Shown piece by piece: positions 62,055 to 64,000 of a stretch of 64,000 bases of DNA (the stretch's first letter is position 1; each line of letters opens with the position of its first letter). A program made the position numbers and the translations under genes. This DNA is from Aurelia coerulea (lineage: Eukaryota; Cnidaria; Scyphozoa; Semaeostomeae; Ulmaridae), in assembly GCA_039566865.1 (NCBI GenBank), contig CM076948.1, positions 14,519,001-14,583,000 on the forward strand, written 5' to 3'. The notes under the pieces are model-generated. The model saw only the letters and a program-made list of their open reading frames with translations, ran no database searches and was not told where the DNA came from.

Positions 62055-64000
62055 TTAGAGCTGTGATTTAGTGTTAAAGCTACCATTCTCTTGAACTTTA
62101 CTAAAGCCATTAGTTTCTTTTTAAGGCTCATTTCAGCTTTACCGCATTGGTCTAAAATGTTCTAATGTACTCCCTATGCTCTAATGGTTTTAAAACAATA
62201 AATATCAAAATTGCTATTCTAGTTGCACTAATTTCGAATATAAGAAGTGGTTCAAATACCCATCTTACAAACTTTTCCTCAGCTATTAAACTCTTTCAGA
62301 GTTCGGTATTACTGTTGCTTTTACTTATTTGTGGTATATTACCACAACATTTAGTTTCTACTTAAGAAATGTCTTTGTGATAATGCATTTGAAAGAAATA
62401 TTCAATCGAAATCTCCATTAATAAGGAAAACACAATTTGTGCATAAAAAATGTAATTTAAAGTTTTTTATTTCCTACATTTTAGAATTACAGGAGTTGTT
62501 CAGGTGCCTTTCTTTGATCCTTTTTCTCAGCTATTAACTTCACTTAGAGCTCTGATTTAGTGTTGCAGCTACCATTCTTCGAAGCTTTACTAAAGTTATA
62601 GTTTTCTTTCTAATGCCAATGTAAGATCTACCGCATTCGACTTAATTCTTCAAAGGAAGTGTCTCTGCTCTTAGATAAAACACAAATTTTTACATGAAAA
62701 ATGTCACTTATAGTTTTTGATTTGCTACATTGGAGAATTACAAGAGTGATGCAGTTAGCTTTCATCAAACCTTTTCTTCAGCAATTAACTTCCCTTAGAG
62801 CTCTGATTTAGTTTTAAATCTATGATTCCTTGGAACTTTACTAAAGCCACTAGTTTTTTTAAGGCTCATTTCAGCTTTATTGCATTTGTCTAAAATCTTC
62901 TAATGTACCCCCTATGCTCTAAAAAAAAAACGGTTTTTGAAAACATTAAATATCAAAATTGTTATTCTAGTTGCTCTAATTTCTAGTATAAGAAGTAGTG
63001 CACATACAGATCTCTAAAACTTTTTCACAGTCTTTTATTCCTTTATGAACTTAGTATTACTGTTGCTGTTACCTATTTGTCATATATTACCACAGCTAAC
63101 AGTTTCTACTCAAGACCTGTCTTTGTTTTAAAGAATTTGAAAGAAATCTTCGAATCAAAAGTCTCCTTTTATAAGGAAATCACAATTTGCGCATAAAAAT
63201 GTCAATTATAGATTTTTAGTTGCTACATTATAGAATTACAGGAGTGGTGCAGATGCTTTTCTTTAATCCTTTTTCTTAGCTATTAACTTTCCTTAGAGCT
63301 CTGATTTAGTGTTGCAGCTACCATTCTTTGAAGCTTTACTAAAGCTATAGGTTTCTTTCTAATGCCAATGTAAGATCTACCGCATTCGTTTTAATTCTTC
63401 AAAGGAAGTGTCTCTGCTCTTAGATAAAACACCAATTTTTACATGAAAAATGTCACTTATAGTTTTTGATTTGCTACATTGGAGAGTTAAAATAGTAGTG
63501 CAGTTATCTTACAGCAATCCTTTTCTTCAGCAATTAACTTCCCTTAGAGCTCTGATTTAGTTTTAAAGCCATCATTCTTTGGAACTTCACTAAAGCCATT
63601 AGTTTTTTTAAGGCCATTTTTGAGAATTACCTCATTTGTCTAAAATCTAATAATATACCCCCTATGCTCTAAAAAAACAGTTTTTGAAAACATTAAATAT
63701 CAAAATTGCTATTCTAGTTGCTCATTTTTCGAGTATAAGAAGTGGTGCACATACAGATCACTAAAACGTTTTCTTAGTTATTTAATTCTTTAAGAACTTA
63801 GTATTACTGTTGCTACTACCTATTTATGATATATGACCGCAGCATTTGGTTTCTACTTAAGAACTGTCTTTGTTTAAAGCATTTTAAAGAAATAATCTAA
63901 TCAAAAGTCTCCTTTTATAAGGAAAGCACAATTTGCGCTTAAAAATGTAAAATGAAGTTTTTTAGTTGCTACATTATAGAGTTACAAGAGTGGTACAGAT
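62055..64000 (+). repeat. Satellite, right block, continuing past the window
   Basis: About 2.6 units of the 750-bp satellite. Later units (62781 and 63530 starts) are more diverged from the left block, for example 'agagctctgatttag' replaces 'agagctgtgatttag'. Confidence 0.85.

Overview
This window is repeat-dominated animal DNA, AT-rich and full of nested mobile elements. I see no intact cellular gene, no operon-like organisation and no tRNA or rRNA. The decayed reverse transcriptases (a Penelope-like element with a GIY-YIG domain, a LINE with a CxxC-type C-terminus, a CR1/L2-like LINE) look most like those of anthozoan cnidarians such as corals or anemones. That host assignment is inference from family resemblance.

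Layout. The background is a satellite of about 750 bp per unit, seen at 1-1333, 5557-6234, 54109-55450, 55634-56003 (inverted), 60074-60463 and 62055-64000. Four insertions split it. (1) 1334-5556 has the order A1 - 2.7 kb - B1 - A2 - spacer - B2. These are the split direct repeats of Ngaro/PAT-type tyrosine-recombinase retrotransposons, but no recombinase or reverse transcriptase is visible. (2) 6235-54108 is a 47.9-kb foldback-like element with perfect 17-bp ends and a 6-bp target duplication. (3) 55595-60073 is a second, unrelated and rearranged split-direct-repeat element. (4) 60464-62054 is a 5'-truncated CR1/L2-like LINE flanked by a 53-bp duplication.

The giant foldback has a 12.4-kb left arm (6235-18608) and a 21.4-kb right arm (32720-54108). 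From the tip inward, each arm holds a cluster of short TCGnnnnCGA palindromes, about 1.3 kb of unique sequence, a 170-bp tandem array (about 43 copies left, about 96 right), and about 3.2 kb of inner unique sequence. The inner sequence carries the same hAT-like MITE in both arms. The difference in array length accounts for essentially the whole difference in arm length. The 14.1-kb loop contains nested remnants: a PLE 3' end with a hammerhead-like motif inserted at a LINE (TAA)n tail, a 1.67-kb foldback with an 8-bp duplication, a second LINE remnant, a diverged and interrupted copy of part of the inner arm, and a Tc1/mariner-like MITE.

Nothing in the window could supply transposase, tyrosine recombinase or intact reverse transcriptase, so all these elements appear non-autonomous or dead. 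The most distinctive observations are the giant foldback with satellite-bearing arms and the two split-direct-repeat elements inserted into the same satellite family.
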